From contig NZ_CP058316.1 of assembly GCF_013389665.1 (NCBI RefSeq), forward strand, positions 1 through 64,000: a DNA stretch of 64,000 bases. The letters are read 5' to 3'. The notes below the pieces were generated by a model. It had not been told where the DNA came from, ran no database searches, and saw only the letters and a list, made by a program, of their open reading frames with translations. Made by a program: the position numbers and the translations under genes. Shown here one piece after another: positions 33,503 through 41,887 of this stretch. This DNA is from Microbacterium oleivorans (lineage in GTDB: Bacteria > Actinomycetota > Actinomycetes > Actinomycetales > Microbacteriaceae). Numbering within the stretch: position 1 is the first letter of the stretch; the number at the start of each line of letters is the position of its first letter.

Positions 33503-33754
33503 TCAGCGGTACGGGGTGAGGAGGTACTCGCGCATCCAGTGGCGCTCGCGTTCCTCGCGCGCTGCGAGCTGCTCGCGTCGTTGTGCGACCTCGGGCGCGG
33601 AGCTCGCACCCCGGTCGGCACTCCAGAGGATCAGCCGCGCCGCGAGGCGCAACGCGAGCCGCTGGAGGAGGGTCGGACGGCCGTCAGCCGCCTGCTCGGG
33701 GATGACGGGTCGCGCGGGCGCGACATCGGGACGTCGTTGGACGACGGTGTTCAT
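33503..33754 (-). CDS. Hypothetical 83-residue protein in the GNAT cassette
   Basis: The protein begins MNTVVQRRPDVAPARPVIPE, then a helix LLQRLALRLAARLILWSADRG that is amphipathic and Leu/Arg-rich, and ends with a charged helix EVAQRREQLAAREERERHW. ATG 33754 follows GAGGACACC. No known domain or signal peptide. It lies between the 37-residue peptide gene and the acetyltransferase on the same strand. The helix could bind membrane or nucleic acid; function unknown. Confidence 0.62.
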   Translation of the reverse strand: MNTVVQRRPDVAPARPVIPEQAADGRPTLLQRLALRLAARLILWSADRGASSAPEVAQRREQLAAREERERHWMREYLLTPYR

Positions 33755-33885
33755 GGTGTCCTCGTTCGAAGAGGGCGGACGTGCGGGGCGACGATGGCGT
33801 CGCGGAGGCAGCCGGAGCTGCGGCCCGCGCGCACGAGGAGGCGGGCGCGGGCAGGAAGGCGGAACGGGGCGAGGGACTCGCGGAC

Positions 33886-33999
33886 TCAGGCGTTCAGCGG
33901 AGCACCCATGACGGCGGCTCCACCGATCACGCAGAAGAAACGGTCGCGGTGCTCGGAACGAACGGCAACAGCGTCGAACGCGGTGACAGAAATCAACAT
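33886..33999 (-). CDS. 37-residue peptide behind a perfect ribosome-binding site
   Basis: ATG 33999 lies 7 bp after AAGGAGG, the best Shine-Dalgarno in the window, so translation is likely. The peptide starts MLISVTAFDAVAVRSEHRDR and ends in FFCVIGGAAVMGAPLNA: a charged middle, one Cys and a hydrophobic Gly/Ala-rich tail. It is the first gene after a strong promoter and precedes the 83-residue protein. It may be a short regulatory or membrane peptide, or a leader; a modified-peptide precursor is possible but no modifying enzyme besides the GNAT is visible. Confidence 0.55.
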   Translation of the reverse strand: MLISVTAFDAVAVRSEHRDRFFCVIGGAAVMGAPLNA

Positions 34000-34034
34000 C
34001 GGGGAACCTCCTTTCATTGGGGATGCGGAAAGTG

Positions 34035-34064
34035 ACGCTAGCGGTCCCCGCGGTGCGGCGTCAA
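34035..34064 (-). promoter_or_regulatory. Promoter of the GNAT cassette
   Basis: On the minus strand TTGACG (34064-34059), an 18-bp spacer and TAGCGT (34040-34035) make a strong actinobacterial housekeeping promoter. Transcription would start about 30 bp before the 37-residue peptide gene. It diverges from the smc region. Confidence 0.7.
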
Positions 34065-34124
34065 GTCCCGCCATCGATCCTCCGGTAGCGTGTGGACGTC
34101 CATCGACCCGCAGGAGGGCCCGAC

Positions 34125-37100
34125 ATGCACCTGAAGAGCGTCACGCTCAAAGGCTTCAAGTCGTTCGCCCAGGCCACGACCTTCGTCCTCGAACCGGGCG
34201 TGACCTGCATCGTCGGACCGAACGGTTCGGGCAAGTCCAACGTCGTGGATGCTCTGGCCTGGGTCATGGGCGAACAGGGCGCGAAGACCCTCCGCGGCGG
34301 CAAGATGGAGGACGTCATCTTCGCCGGCACCACCACGCGGGGCCCGCTGGGCCGCGCGGAGGTCCAGCTCACGATCGACAATCACGACGGCGTCCTCCCG
34401 ATCGAGTACGCCGAGGTCACGATCAGCCGGACGTTGTTCCGGAACGGCGCGAGCGAGTACGCCATCAACGGCGAGACCTGCCGGCTCCTCGACGTCCAGG
34501 AGCTGCTGAGCGACTCGGGCCTCGGCCGCGAGATGCACGTCATCGTCGGCCAGGGCCGGCTCGACACGGTGCTGCAGGCCAGCGCCGAGGACCGGCGGGG
34601 CTTCATCGAGGAGGCCGCGGGCATCCTCAAGCACCGGCGCCGCAAGGAGAAGACCGTTCGCAAGCTCGAGGCGATGGAGGCGAACCTCATGCGCTTGAGC
34701 GATCTGGCGGGTGAACTGCGCCGCCAGCTCAAGCCGCTGGGCAAGCAGGCCGAGATCGCGCGGGAGGCGGCGACGATCGCCGCCGTCGTCCGCGACGCGA
34801 AGGGGCGACTCTTCGCGGACGACCTCGTGGGACTGCGGACGCAGCTGGCAGATCACGCCCGTGCCGAACACGAGCGCCACTCCGAGCGGCTCGTGCTCCA
34901 AGACCAGCTCGACACGGTCAAGCAGCGTATCGACGCACTCGAGGCCGAGCAGCGCTCGGAGGCGGTCGACCGCGCCCGGGCGACGGCGTTCTCGCTCGAA
35001 CAGGTGCAGGAACGCGTGCGGGGGCTTCACACACTGGCCGCGCAGCGGCGGGCCCTGCTCGAGGATGACGGCCAGCTCGCGCTCGAGGTCAGCACGGTCG
35101 GGCAGTCGGCGATCGACGAGGCACGCGGGGAGGTCGACGAGATCGCTGCGGGTGTGGGCGATGCGCAGGACCTCGCCGCCGCGGCGTCGCGCGACGTCAT
35201 CCGGGCCCGAGCCGAGCTGGATGCGCTCGATTCCGACATCGCCGCGCAGAGCGCGCTGGTATCCGAACACGACATGCGGCTGACGAAGCTCCGGGGTCGC
35301 GCCGATGCCGCCGCGTCCCGCCTCGAGGCGCTTCGGGCCGCGGTGGACCGGCAGCAGCGTGGCCTCGATGCCGCCCGCGTCCGACGATCGGAGGCGGAGG
35401 CGGCACTGGCTGCCGTGCAGGCCGATTCGGCGCCCGAGGCGAGCTCTGCGGAGCACACGGCAGCCTACGATCGCGCCCAGCGCGATTCCGCCGAGGCGGA
35501 GTCCGAGGTCTCGGGCATCCGCGAGCGGCTGCACGCGGCCGAGCGTGAGGTCGAATCCCTCACCGCCCAGACCGCCGCGCTCCGGCGAGCCCTCGAGGTC
35601 CGCAACGCGGCCGCCGACCTGCTGGCACGGGGCGCCTCGGGTCTGCGGTCCCTGGTCGCCGACGCGGTGAAGGTCGAACCCGGGTACGAGGCGCCCGTCG
35701 CCGCTGCCCTCGGGGCCCTGGCCGAGGGGATCCTCGTCGACGACATGACCGCCGCCGTGGGCGCCGCCGATGCGGCGCGCTCCGACGATCTCGGGGTCGT
35801 GGACATCGTTCTGGCCGAAGCGGATGCCGGAGACGCGATCGAGCCCGTCGACGGCGTCGTGCGGGCTGTCGACGTGACGGCAGCGCCGCCGGGCGTGCTC
35901 GGCTACCTGTCGGGCGTGGTCATCGTCGCCGACCTCGCCGACGCCGCCCGGGTCCGGGAGGAGCTCGCCCCGCGTGACCGCGACCGTGCCGTGATCGTCA
36001 CGCGTCAGGGCGAGCTGGTCTCGTGGCGGACCGTCCGCGCGGGCTCGGGCGAGGGCCGCTCGCGCCTCGAGCTGGCCGCGGAGCGCGACGCGGCCGCGGA
36101 TCGTCTGTCGGAGATGGTCGTCGTCGCCGACGCGCTGCGGGAATCGTTGTCCGACGCACAGGCGACGTGGAACGAGGCGCGTTCACGCACGCGCACGTCG
36201 CTCGACACGTTGCGAGCGCACGATGCGGCGCTGGCCGCGGATGCCGAGAAGCTCAACCGGGCCACCGTCCGATACGAGGCTGCGGTGGCCGAGTGCGACA
36301 GGCTCGAAGCGGGCCTGGCTCCCGCGGCGGCCGGGGTGGCCGAGGCCGAGACCGCGGCGCGCGATGCCGACGAGGCGTGGGGTGCCGCCGCCGCCGCGCC
36401 CCGGCCGATCCTCGACGCCTCCGCCCGCGACGGCCTCCTCGACGCCCTCGAGAAGGCGCGCGAGAGCGAGATGCGCGCGCGCCTGGACGTCGAGACCCTT
36501 CGCGAACGCGTCCGTGCCGGCGAGGCCCGGGTCGTCCAGCTGGAGCGGCAGCGCGAGCGCGAGAAGGCCGCCGCCGCCGAGGCAGCCCGTCGCGCCGTGA
36601 TCCGGCGTCGACAGCGCGAGATCGCGGATGCCGTCGCGGCACAGCTTCCTCCGCTGCTGGAGTCGATCGATCGGTCGGTGGCCCAGGCACGCGTCGAGCT
36701 GGGGCGCGCCGAGCAGGCTCGCAGCGAGATCACCGCCGAGCTCGCCGACCTGCGGCAGCGCGACCAGTCCGCTCGTGCCCGGCTCGCTGCGTTGACCGAG
36801 TCGGTGCACGGCCTCGAGATGCAGATGCACGAGAAGCGACTGCACGTGACGAGCCTGCTCGAGCGTGTCTCATCCGAGCTCGGTTTCGATGAGCACATTC
36901 TCGTTTCGGAATACGGCCCCGATCAGCCGATCCCGGGCGACGAGGGAATCGAGGCGCCCTTCGACCGCGCGGCGCAGCGACGACGGCTGGCGGAGGCCGA
37001 GCGCAAGCTCGCACAGCTCGGTCGTGTCAACCCGTTGGCATTGGAGGAGTTCGCTGCGCTCGAGCAGCGGCATGCCTTCCTGACGGAGCAGCTCGCGGAT

Positions 37101-37631
37101 CTCACCCAGACGCGCGCCGACCTTCTCACGATCATCGATGAGCTCGACGAGCGGATGCAGACGATCTTCCTCGCGGCCTTCGAAGACACGAAGGTCGCCT
37201 TCGGCGAGGTCTTCCCGATCCTGTTCCCGGGCGGTACCGGCAGCATCTCGCTGACCGACCCCGATCACCCCCTCACCACCGGCATCGAGGTCTCGGTGCG
37301 CCCGGTCGGAAAGAAGATCGAACGGCTGTCGCTGCTGTCGGGAGGTGAGCGGTCGCTGGCGGCGGTGGCTCTGCTCACCGCGATCTTCAAGGCCAGGCCC
37401 AGCCCGTTCTACATCCTCGACGAGGTCGAGGCGGCGCTCGACGATGCGAACCTCGGACGGCTGCTCGGAGTCTTCGAGCAGCTCCGGGAATCGAGTCAGC
37501 TCATCGTCATCACCCATCAGAAGCGCACGATGGAGATCGCGGACGCGCTCTACGGGGTGTCGATGCGGCAGGACGGGGTGTCGGCCGTCGTCGGTCAGCG
37601 CGTACGGGAGCGCGCGGGCGCCGTAGGCTGA
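34125..37631 (+). CDS. smc: Chromosome segregation protein SMC
   Basis: The 1168-residue ATPase compacts and resolves the chromosome with ScpAB. GPNGSGKSN (about 31-39) is Walker A; LSGGERSL (about 1071-1078) is the ABC signature, followed by the Walker B FYILDEVEAALD. Between them are two long coiled coils around a hinge near residues 500-660. ATG 34125 follows GGAGGG; an in-frame ATG at 34092 is upstream of that site. ftsY begins 4 bp after the stop. In related genomes smc usually follows mutM directly; here a minus-strand cassette separates them. Confidence 0.97.
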   Translation: MHLKSVTLKGFKSFAQATTFVLEPGVTCIVGPNGSGKSNVVDALAWVMGEQGAKTLRGGKMEDVIFAGTTTRGPLGRAEVQLTIDNHDGVLPIEYAEVTISRTLFRNGASEYAINGETCRLLDVQELLSDSGLGREMHVIVGQGRLDTVLQASAEDRRGFIEEAAGILKHRRRKEKTVRKLEAMEANLMRLSDLAGELRRQLKPLGKQAEIAREAATIAAVVRDAKGRLFADDLVGLRTQLADHARAEHERHSERLVLQDQLDTVKQRIDALEAEQRSEAVDRARATAFSLEQVQERVRGLHTLAAQRRALLEDDGQLALEVSTVGQSAIDEARGEVDEIAAGVGDAQDLAAAASRDVIRARAELDALDSDIAAQSALVSEHDMRLTKLRGRADAAASRLEALRAAVDRQQRGLDAARVRRSEAEAALAAVQADSAPEASSAEHTAAYDRAQRDSAEAESEVSGIRERLHAAEREVESLTAQTAALRRALEVRNAAADLLARGASGLRSLVADAVKVEPGYEAPVAAALGALAEGILVDDMTAAVGAADAARSDDLGVVDIVLAEADAGDAIEPVDGVVRAVDVTAAPPGVLGYLSGVVIVADLADAARVREELAPRDRDRAVIVTRQGELVSWRTVRAGSGEGRSRLELAAERDAAADRLSEMVVVADALRESLSDAQATWNEARSRTRTSLDTLRAHDAALAADAEKLNRATVRYEAAVAECDRLEAGLAPAAAGVAEAETAARDADEAWGAAAAAPRPILDASARDGLLDALEKARESEMRARLDVETLRERVRAGEARVVQLERQREREKAAAAEAARRAVIRRRQREIADAVAAQLPPLLESIDRSVAQARVELGRAEQARSEITAELADLRQRDQSARARLAALTESVHGLEMQMHEKRLHVTSLLERVSSELGFDEHILVSEYGPDQPIPGDEGIEAPFDRAAQRRRLAEAERKLAQLGRVNPLALEEFAALEQRHAFLTEQLADLTQTRADLLTIIDELDERMQTIFLAAFEDTKVAFGEVFPILFPGGTGSISLTDPDHPLTTGIEVSVRPVGKKIERLSLLSGGERSLAAVALLTAIFKARPSPFYILDEVEAALDDANLGRLLGVFEQLRESSQLIVITHQKRTMEIADALYGVSMRQDGVSAVVGQRVRERAGAVG

Positions 37632-37635
37632 AGGC

Positions 37636-38508
37636 ATGGCCGAGAACCCCTGGTCGCTTTCGCGCGCGCTGCGCGGGCTGTTCGTCAAGCCGACCATCGA
37701 CGAGAACACGTGGGAAGACCTCGAGACGGCGTTGCTGACCGCCGACTTCGGGCCCGACATCACCGAGCGCCTCGTCGAGGAGCTGCAGGCGAAGGTCGAG
37801 CGGTACCGCACGACCGACCCCCGCGATCTGCAGCGCATGCTCAAGGAGACCCTCGAAGAGCGCTTCGCCGCGTTCGACTCGACGCTGCGGTTGACCGAGC
37901 GCCCCGCCGTCGTCCTCGTGGTGGGAGTGAACGGCGTCGGGAAGACCACCACGATCGGCAAGTTCGCCAAGTTCCTCCAGCGGTACGGCCGATCCGTAGT
38001 GGTGGGCGCCGCCGACACGTTCCGAGCCGCTGCTGTGGACCAGCTCGCGACGTGGGCCGAGCGCGGGGGAGCCCACATCGTCCGTCCGCAGCACGAGGGT
38101 CAGGATCCCGCATCGGTCGCGTTCCAGAGCATCGACTACGCCAAGCGGACCGGCACGGAGATCGTCCTGGTCGACACGGCCGGGCGTCTGCACACCAAGG
38201 GCGGGCTCATGGACGAGCTGACGAAGATCCGACGGGTGATCGAGAAGCAGGCGCCCATCAGCGAGGTGCTGCTCGTGCTCGATGCGACCACGGGCCAGAA
38301 CGGCGTGATGCAGGCCGAGGCATTCCTGGAGCATGCCGGGGTGACCGGTCTGGTGATCAGCAAGCTCGACGGCTCCGCGCGCGGCGGCTTCGTCCTCGCG
38401 GTGCAGGAGCGCACCGGCATCCCGGTCAAACTGCTGGGCCAGGGCGAGGGGATCGGCGACCTCACCGGTTTCACGCCGCACGTCTTCGCGGCAGCTCTGG
38501 TCGATTGA
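37636..38508 (+). CDS. ftsY: Signal recognition particle receptor FtsY
   Basis: The 290-residue SRP receptor GTPase docks nascent-chain complexes at the membrane with Ffh. GVNGVGKTTTIGKFAK is the P-loop, DTAGRLHTK the G3 region and ISKLDGSARGG the G4/G5 region. The protein begins almost directly with the N helical bundle and lacks the long acidic A domain seen in some bacteria, so membrane binding depends on the short N-terminal helix (WSLSRALRGLFVK). It follows smc by 4 bp. Confidence 0.96.
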   Translation: MAENPWSLSRALRGLFVKPTIDENTWEDLETALLTADFGPDITERLVEELQAKVERYRTTDPRDLQRMLKETLEERFAAFDSTLRLTERPAVVLVVGVNGVGKTTTIGKFAKFLQRYGRSVVVGAADTFRAAAVDQLATWAERGGAHIVRPQHEGQDPASVAFQSIDYAKRTGTEIVLVDTAGRLHTKGGLMDELTKIRRVIEKQAPISEVLLVLDATTGQNGVMQAEAFLEHAGVTGLVISKLDGSARGGFVLAVQERTGIPVKLLGQGEGIGDLTGFTPHVFAAALVD

Positions 38509-38568
38509 CTCCCACGGCGCGCCGCAGCGCCACTTCCCCCGCACCCTCACGGCTGGTTTCATAAACAC

Positions 38569-39069
38569 ATGGCGATCGAGCACGACTACTTCGGACTCCT
38601 CGAGTCGGGCCCGGACGGATCGATCTTCTGGTCGGATCACGTCGAGATCGGTGACCAGACGGTCACCGTCGACCTCACGGCACCCGATCAGGAGGATGTC
38701 TCGGCCGCTGCGCTCGACGTCGCAGCGGCGATGATCTCCTCGATCGAGGCGATCGATCTGACCGCTCGGAACGCGATGGTGTCGGAGCTGAACGACCGTA
38801 CCAGCGAGGTGACGGAGTTCATCCTGCAGCAGCAGGAGGAACTGGGCGAGGACATCGAGTCGTTCCTCGTCGACATCTCCGGCGACACCCACATGGACGT
38901 CATCCGCTCGCTCCAGCTGATCAGCATGACGATCCTGGCCGACGAGCACGGCGGTTCCGACCCGTTCGCGGTGCTCGAGTACGCGCTCGATCCGGATTCG
39001 ACCGAGGAAGTGCTCCTGGTGAACCTCACCAGCGACGGGAGCATCCAGTCGGTGACGAGCGCCGACTGA
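38569..39069 (+). CDS. DUF2004-like conserved protein
   Basis: The 166-residue acidic protein (MAIEHDYFGLLESGPDGSIF) resembles small DUF2004-type proteins, made of a beta-rich first third and a helical remainder. No signal peptide or membrane segment. A CATAAA box at 38558-38563 lies 5 bp before the ATG, suggesting a leaderless message. Its place between ftsY and the next small gene does not reveal a role. Family assignment is moderate. Confidence 0.6.
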   Translation: MAIEHDYFGLLESGPDGSIFWSDHVEIGDQTVTVDLTAPDQEDVSAAALDVAAAMISSIEAIDLTARNAMVSELNDRTSEVTEFILQQQEELGEDIESFLVDISGDTHMDVIRSLQLISMTILADEHGGSDPFAVLEYALDPDSTEEVLLVNLTSDGSIQSVTSAD

Positions 39070-39076
39070 TCTGATC

Positions 39077-39529
39077 GTGCAGACGTTTCTGCCGTACCCC
39101 TCGTTCTCCGAATCCGCAGCCGTCCTCGACACCGCGCGGCTCGGAAAGCAGCGGGTGGAGACGCTGCAGCTACTACGGGCGAACACCGTGCCCGATTACG
39201 GCTGGCGCCACCACCCGGCCGCCAAGATGTGGCGTGGATACCTTCCCGCGCTCGTGTCCTACGGGCTCGCGATGACCGATGCCTGGACCGCGGCCGGCCG
39301 AGCGGACACCGTCCGGGAGCAGCTGCTGACCTTCGCGCCGGGGGTCGACGGTGTCCCGCAGGCCGCGCTCGACATGCCGCCCTGGCTCGGCGACGAGGCG
39401 CTGCACCTCTCCCACCGATCGAACCTCGTCCGGAAAGACCCCGAGTTCTACCGGCCGCACTTCGGCGGCATCCCCGATGACCTGCCGTACGTCTGGCCGC
39501 CGGCGCCCGGGGAGCCGGCGGCTGTGTGA
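39077..39529 (+). CDS. MSMEG_6728-family conserved protein
   Basis: The 150-residue protein (MQTFLPYPSFSESAAVLDTA, then RLGKQRVETLQLL) matches by eye a small conserved group in actinobacteria related to pyrimidine-dimer DNA glycosylase-like proteins. The L-x-x-x-R-L-G-K-Q-R-V-E motif and several conserved His and Trp residues (GWRHHPAAKMW) are present. Start is GTG 39077, 7 bp after the previous stop. Enzymatic activity is unproven for the group. Confidence 0.7.
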   Translation: MQTFLPYPSFSESAAVLDTARLGKQRVETLQLLRANTVPDYGWRHHPAAKMWRGYLPALVSYGLAMTDAWTAAGRADTVREQLLTFAPGVDGVPQAALDMPPWLGDEALHLSHRSNLVRKDPEFYRPHFGGIPDDLPYVWPPAPGEPAAV

Positions 39530-39542
39530 TCGCTCGACGGGC

Positions 39543-40568
39543 TCACACCGCCTGAGCGAAGCCCGCGGCGGCGGCATCCGAGAGGTGCGCCAGATGGGGC
39601 GGGATCATGCGCCCCTTCGCGGTCATCGACTGCGCCCACAGCCGGCCCGCGCGATACGACGAGCGCACCAGGGGTCCGGCGAGGACGCCGAGGAAGCCGA
39701 TCCGGTCGGCCTCTTCGCGGAAGCCCACGAACTCGTCGGGCTTCACCCAGCGATCCACCGGGAGATGGCGCGGGGTCGGCCGGAGGTACTGCGTGATGGT
39801 GACGATGTCGGTGCCGGCATCGTGAAGGTCCTGGAGGGCTGCCACGACCTCGTCCGGAGTCTCGCCCATGCCGAGGATGAGGTTGGACTTGGTGATGAGG
39901 CCGGCATCGCGGGCGCGGCTCAGCACGCCCAGGGATCGCTCGTACCGGAAGGCCGGACGGATCCGCTTGAAGATACGCGGTACCGTCTCGACGTTGTGCG
40001 CGAACACCTCGGGGCGCGACGCGAAGACCTCGTCGAGCTGGTCCGGATCGCCGTTGAAGTCGGTGGCGAGGATCTCGACGCCCGTGTTCGGGTTCTCGGC
40101 GTGGATGCGTCGCACGGTCTCGGCGTGCAGCCAGGCGCCGCCGTCGGCGAGATCGTCGCGGGCCACCCCCGTGACCGTGGCGTAGCGCAACTGCATCCGC
40201 GCGACGCTCTCGGCCACCCGCCGCGGCTCGTCGGTGTCGTAGTCGGCGGGTTTGCCCGTGTCGATCTGGCAGAAGTCGCAGCGCCTCGTGCACTGCGATC
40301 CGCCGATCAGGAAGGTCGCCTCGCGGTCCTCCCAGCACTCGTAGATGTTGGGGCAGCCCGCCTCCTGACACACCGTGTGCAGGCCCTCCTCGCGCACCAG
40401 ATCGTGCAGCGCGCGGTACTCCTGACCCATGCGGGCGGTGGTCTTGATCCACTCGGGTTTGCGCTCGATCGGGGTCTGGGCGTTGCGCACCTCGAGGCGG
40501 AGCAGCTTGCGCCCGCCGGGGCCGGCGGCGGGCGCGGCGCCGGCTGCCGGCACGGCGCAGCCGCTCAT
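39543..40568 (-). CDS. lipA: Lipoyl synthase
   Basis: The 341-residue radical-SAM enzyme inserts two sulfurs into octanoyl groups on lipoyl domains. [12 protein letters not shown] binds the auxiliary 4Fe-4S cluster and [10 protein letters not shown] the radical SAM cluster. A C-terminal RSSYRAG holds the conserved serine that ligates the auxiliary cluster. It is coupled to lipB through a 4-bp ATGA overlap, so octanoyl transfer and sulfur insertion are made together. The first 20 residues are a Gly/Ala/Pro extension. Confidence 0.97.
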   Translation of the reverse strand: MSGCAVPAAGAAPAAGPGGRKLLRLEVRNAQTPIERKPEWIKTTARMGQEYRALHDLVREEGLHTVCQEAGCPNIYECWEDREATFLIGGSQCTRRCDFCQIDTGKPADYDTDEPRRVAESVARMQLRYATVTGVARDDLADGGAWLHAETVRRIHAENPNTGVEILATDFNGDPDQLDEVFASRPEVFAHNVETVPRIFKRIRPAFRYERSLGVLSRARDAGLITKSNLILGMGETPDEVVAALQDLHDAGTDIVTITQYLRPTPRHLPVDRWVKPDEFVGFREEADRIGFLGVLAGPLVRSSYRAGRLWAQSMTAKGRMIPPHLAHLSDAAAAGFAQAV

Positions 40569-41215
40569 GCCGCCACCACCGCGTCGGACGCGTCGGAGAA
40601 CGCGGCGGCGAACCCCCGTGCGATCGCATCGACGGCGTCACGTGGCGCGAGGGTGCGGCCGAGGATCGACGACAGTGACGTGACGTCGGCATCGGTGATG
40701 CCGCAGGGCACGATGCGTGAGAACGGCGCGAGGTCGTTGCTGCAGTTGACGGCGAAGCCGTGCATCGTGACACCGCGCTCCACGCGCACGCCGATGGCGG
40801 CGACCTTCGCGTCGCGGCCGCCCTGCGACACCCACACCCCACTGCGCCCCACCACGCGTCGGCTGTCGATCCCGAGCTCGCCGAGTACCGCGATCAGCAC
40901 CGACTCGAGCCGACGCACGTGGGCGACGACGTCGACCGGTGTGGCGAGCCGGACGATGGGGTAGCCCACGAGCTGTCCCGGCCCGTGCCAGGTGATCTTC
41001 CCGCCGCGATCGACGTCGATCACCGGAGTCGCATCGTCCGGGCGCTCGTGCGCCGCGGTGCGCACTCCCGCGGTGTAGACGGCTTCGTGCTCGAGCAGAA
41101 GCAGCGTGTCGGCCGCACCGCCGACGACGGCGGCGTGGGTCCGGCGCTGCAGTTCCCACCCCTGGGTGTAGGGGACCACATCGGGCGCGAGCCCGACGAT
41201 CCGTACATCGATCAC
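40565..41215 (-). CDS. lipB: Octanoyltransferase
   Basis: The 216-residue enzyme moves octanoate from acyl carrier protein to lipoyl domains, the step before Lip[29 protein letters not shown] and the Cys/Lys pair around GITDADVT are family signatures. I take GTG 41215, preceded by GAGGAGA; the longer frame from TTG 41230 would begin inside that ribosome-binding site. The intergenic region with the divergent TetR gene holds a 13-bp dyad. Confidence 0.95.
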   Translation of the reverse strand: MIDVRIVGLAPDVVPYTQGWELQRRTHAAVVGGAADTLLLLEHEAVYTAGVRTAAHERPDDATPVIDVDRGGKITWHGPGQLVGYPIVRLATPVDVVAHVRRLESVLIAVLGELGIDSRRVVGRSGVWVSQGGRDAKVAAIGVRVERGVTMHGFAVNCSNDLAPFSRIVPCGITDADVTSLSSILGRTLAPRDAVDAIARGFAAAFSDASDAVVAA

Positions 41216-41233
41216 GATGTCTCCTCGCAATAG

Positions 41234-41246
41234 TGGACGGCGTCCA
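41234..41246. promoter_or_regulatory. Candidate TetR operator between lipB and tetR
   Basis: TGGACGGCGTCCA is a perfect dyad with 6-bp arms and a central G, extended to partial symmetry outside. It lies 18 bp from the lipB start and 27 bp before the TetR start, so a bound repressor could affect both directions. Confidence 0.6.
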
Positions 41247-41273
41247 ACAATACGCCACCCCTAGGCTGACACG

Positions 41274-41840
41274 ATGAGCTCCGAGAATCGAGCGGGACGT
41301 CCCCGCGTGTCGTCGCGCGAGACCCTCGCCGAGGCCGCGTGCGAGCTGTTCCTCGAGCGGGGATACGACGCGACCACCGTCGCCGACATCACCGGGCGGG
41401 CCGGGGTGAGCCGCTCCAGCTTCTTCAACTACTTCGCCTCGAAGTCCGCCGTGCTCTGGGCGGGACTCGACGAACGCATCGAGCGCCTCGAGAGCGAGCT
41501 CGGCGCGGCCGGTGTGGCGCCGGACGTGACGGCTGCCATCGCGAAGATGGGGGCGGGGTTCGCTCCGGACGCCCTCGCTCTGGCCATCGTCAACGACATC
41601 GCCATGGGCGTCGCCGATGAGCTCGCCCGGGACGCCGCTGTTCGCGCCGCCCGGATAGGTCGCGCCGTGTCGGACGCGCTCGTGCGCTCGGGCGCGGACC
41701 GGCTCGAGGCCGACGTCCGGGGCGCCGCCTGGGGTGGCGCGGTGCTCGCGGCCGTCGCCGCGTGGGCCCGTGGCGGCGCCGGGCGCTCGGAGCTCGCCGT
41801 CTACCTCGAACGCGCGGCGGAACTGCTGCCGCGGCACTGA
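41274..41840 (+). CDS. TetR/AcrR family transcriptional regulator
   Basis: The 188-residue protein has a textbook TetR DNA-binding domain: ELFLERGYDATTVADIT, then GRAGVSRSSFFNYFASK (about 22-57). The C-terminal domain is Ala-rich with no recognisable ligand site. A TAGGCT box 6 bp before the ATG suggests a leaderless message. It diverges from lipB and a 13-bp palindrome lies between them. The target may be itself or lipBA; the latter would be unusual. Confidence 0.88.
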   Translation: MSSENRAGRPRVSSRETLAEAACELFLERGYDATTVADITGRAGVSRSSFFNYFASKSAVLWAGLDERIERLESELGAAGVAPDVTAAIAKMGAGFAPDALALAIVNDIAMGVADELARDAAVRAARIGRAVSDALVRSGADRLEADVRGAAWGGAVLAAVAAWARGGAGRSELAVYLERAAELLPRH

Positions 41841-41887
41841 CGCGGCGGCGCGGGCAGGCGTCGGGCCTCGCATAGAATCGAGGGATC

